Positions 62,351-64,000 of a DNA stretch of 64,000 bases are shown here, piece after piece. Within the stretch, counting starts at the first letter, position 1. Each line of letters begins with the position of its first letter. The notes under the pieces are model-generated. The model did no database searches, was not told the DNA's origin, and worked only from the letters and a program-made list of their open reading frames with translations. The DNA is from Pseudomonadota bacterium (GTDB lineage Bacteria; Desulfobacterota; Binatia; Binatales; Binataceae), in contig JAJPHI010000018.1 in the NCBI GenBank assembly GCA_021325355.1, forward strand, positions 248,001 through 312,000, written 5' to 3'. The position numbers were made by a program, and so were the translations under genes.

Positions 62351-62570
62351 GGCGAGCTACGGCCTGAGCCATAAGACTGCGCGGGCGCGCGGGAGCTATC
62401 CTGCGCGCCCGTTTTATCTCTACGACGCGCCTTCGATTTCCCGCCCGAATCGCACCCGAGCGCATTGCGCTCCGATTCTCGGCCCACGCAGCGCCGCACG
62501 CCGAGGACGCCGCGGCTTCGTCAAGCGCCCGCGCGACTTTGAATGACAAGCGGGTAGCGACCGCTCTACA

Positions 62571-64000
62571 ATGACCATCGTGGCAGCGTTCGAGGTTATC
62601 GTGGTCGGCGCCGGCAACGCGGCCCTGGCAGCGGCGGTCGCCGCACGTCAGGCCGGAGCGCAACGCGTAGTGGTATTGGAAAAAGCGCCGGAAGAGTTGC
62701 GCGGCGGCAATACCCATTACAGCGGCGGGCTTTTTCGGATCGCGTTTGACCGCGTCGAGGAGCTCCTGCGCCTGGTGCCTGCAGCGCGTGAACTGCCGGG
62801 CTTTGTCGAGGGCATCGAGCCCTACCCGCGCGACGCCTTCATGAGCGATCTGCAGCGGATGACCGCCGGTCGCACCGATCCGGAACTATCGGCGCTGCTG
62901 GTCAACGAATCCTACGCGACCGCCTCGTGGATGGCCGCCAACGGTCTGCGCTTCGAGCCGGCGATATCGCTCGGCGCGGTAAAGGTCGGTGGCGTGATCA
63001 AGTGGCCCAAGGGCGCGATCGTGCGCGCGGTACACGAGGGCGTGGGGCTCTCGCGGATGTGGTTCGCGCTGGCGCAGCGCCTCGGCGTCGAGATTCGTTA
63101 TCGCACCGCGGCCGTGCGCCTGCTCGAAGAGCGCAGCGGACGGATCAGGGGGGTCACCGTGCGTACGCCGGAGGGATTCGAGGATCTCGAAGCGCGTGCC
63201 GTTATCCTCGGCTGCGGCGGTTTCGAGGCCAACGCGGCGTGGCGCGCGCAGTACCTCGGGCGGCCATGGGATCATGCGAAGGTGCGCGGCACGCCCCATA
63301 ATCAGGGCGATGGCCTGCGCATGGCGCTCGCGGTCGGCGCGATGCCGTGGGGGCAATGGAGCGGATGCCATGCCACGCCGATCAATGCGGCCGCGCCCCC
63401 TTTCGGCGATCGCAAGCTGACCGACAAGACCAACCGCCTGTCATACCTTTACGGTGTGATGCTCAACCGTCAGGGGCTGCGCTTCGTCGATGAAGGCGAG
63501 GACCAGGCGCTCTTCACCTATGCCAAGTTCGGCGGCGCGATTCTCAATCAGCCGGGCGGGGTCGCGTGGCAAATCTTCGATGCGAAGACGGTCGATCTGC
63601 TCGAGCCGCGTTACAATACGAGCGCGCCGGTTATCGCCGATCATCTGGCCGACCTTGTGCGCGCGATCGCGATCGATGAGCCGACTGCGTTGCAGACGCT
63701 GCATGAGTTCAATGCGGCGGCCGGCCATGGACACTTCAACCCGGGCGAGCGCGACGGGATGGCGACCCGCGGGCTCGCTTTGCCGAAATCGAACTGGGCG
63801 CAAAAAATCGATACGCCGCCGTTTCGCGCCTACCCGGTCACCGGCGGCATCACGTTTTCCTTCGGCGGGCTCAAGGTTAACGAGCGTGCGCAGGTGATCG
63901 GCACCAATTGGGAGCCGCTCCCCGGTCTCTATGCCTGCGGCGAGATGGTCGGCGGCCTGTTCCATCACAACTACCCCGGCGGATCGGGCCTGATGTCCGG
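62571..64000 (+). CDS. FAD-dependent tricarballylate-dehydrogenase-like flavoprotein, partial
   Basis: An incomplete gene that runs off the right edge after 476 codons with no stop. The N-terminus MTIVAAFEVIVVGAGNAALA is the FAD GxGxxA fold. EKAPEELRGGNTHYSGGLFRI and the end GLYACGEMVGGLFHHNYPGGSG are close to tricarballylate dehydrogenase/fumarate-reductase flavoprotein subunits. The start has no strong ribosome site. It is co-directional with the amidohydrolase 220 bases upstream. The product probably oxidises a dicarboxylate or steroid-like substrate; the C-terminal quarter is not visible. Confidence 0.88.
   Translation, partial: MTIVAAFEVIVVGAGNAALAAAVAARQAGAQRVVVLEKAPEELRGGNTHYSGGLFRIAFDRVEELLRLVPAARELPGFVEGIEPYPRDAFMSDLQRMTAGRTDPELSALLVNESYATASWMAANGLRFEPAISLGAVKVGGVIKWPKGAIVRAVHEGVGLSRMWFALAQRLGVEIRYRTAAVRLLEERSGRIRGVTVRTPEGFEDLEARAVILGCGGFEANAAWRAQYLGRPWDHAKVRGTPHNQGDGLRMALAVGAMPWGQWSGCHATPINAAAPPFGDRKLTDKTNRLSYLYGVMLNRQGLRFVDEGEDQALFTYAKFGGAILNQPGGVAWQIFDAKTVDLLEPRYNTSAPVIADHLADLVRAIAIDEPTALQTLHEFNAAAGHGHFNPGERDGMATRGLALPKSNWAQKIDTPPFRAYPVTGGITFSFGGLKVNERAQVIGTNWEPLPGLYACGEMVGGLFHHNYPGGSGLMS

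Overview
The window is a dense, high-GC chromosomal segment of a free-living, Gram-negative, didermic bacterium. Support comes from an Mpl-type murein recycling ligase, an IHF/HU-type DNA-binding protein and an rpsF-priB-rpsR-DUF2232-rplI ribosomal block. The gene mix (luciferase-like flavin oxidoreductases, a ferritin-like diiron oxidase, ETF with an EtfD-type Fe-S oxidoreductase, a D-aminoacylase-type amidohydrolase, a tricarballylate-dehydrogenase-like flavoprotein) resembles deltaproteobacterial and Binatota-type soil or subsurface lineages. That placement is an inference from gene content only. I see no prophage, transposase, CRISPR array or rRNA.

Layout. 1-4.7 kb: tail of a luciferase-like monooxygenase, an MBL-fold hydrolase, mpl, a HAD phosphatase with a secreted protein, an ArsC-like protein and rpmB. 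4.9-15.1 kb: a long co-directional housekeeping run, mutL-miaA-accA-pheA-hisC-tyrA-cmk-rpsA-ihfB-HIT, in which aroA is missing from its frequent place between tyrA and cmk. 15.1-18.2 kb: a MoxR-type AAA+ ATPase with a VWA partner. 18.2-26.6 kb: a TMEM175-like protein, a diiron oxidase with an overlapping small partner, an exported protein, a thiamine-diphosphate enzyme, a Crp-type regulator, a short nucleotide-sugar-dehydrogenase-like protein and an MFS transporter. 26.6-32.5 kb: a methyltransferase/AlaC aminotransferase/MFS operon divergent from an ABC1 (UbiB) kinase and an inositol monophosphatase, ending at tRNA-Arg(CCG).

32.6-35.1 kb holds a two-gene accessory pair, a WYL-type regulator and a lone AAA ATPase. 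Each is preceded by a nearly identical 13-bp palindrome, which makes this the best candidate here for an undescribed regulated module. 35.3-38.6 kb is the ribosomal block plus a GST. 39-42 kb carries a PNPOx-like protein, a VOC protein, a methyltransferase and an IclR regulator. 42.1-49 kb is an electron-transfer module: etfB, etfA, a small membrane-anchor protein, an unusual DUF748-like/YihY(BrkB) fusion, and an EtfD-like membrane Fe-S oxidoreductase.

49-64 kb holds accessory metabolism. It includes a VTT membrane protein coupled to a fatty acid hydroxylase, a serine hydrolase, an ArsR-SRPBCC-DUF899 operon with a visible operator inside its promoter, a FemAB-like acyltransferase and RNase G with a large acidic insertion. 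It continues with a luciferase-like oxidoreductase, a two-cupin protein, a quinone-oxidoreductase-type dehydrogenase, a D-aminoacylase-type amidohydrolase, and a flavoprotein that runs off the right edge.
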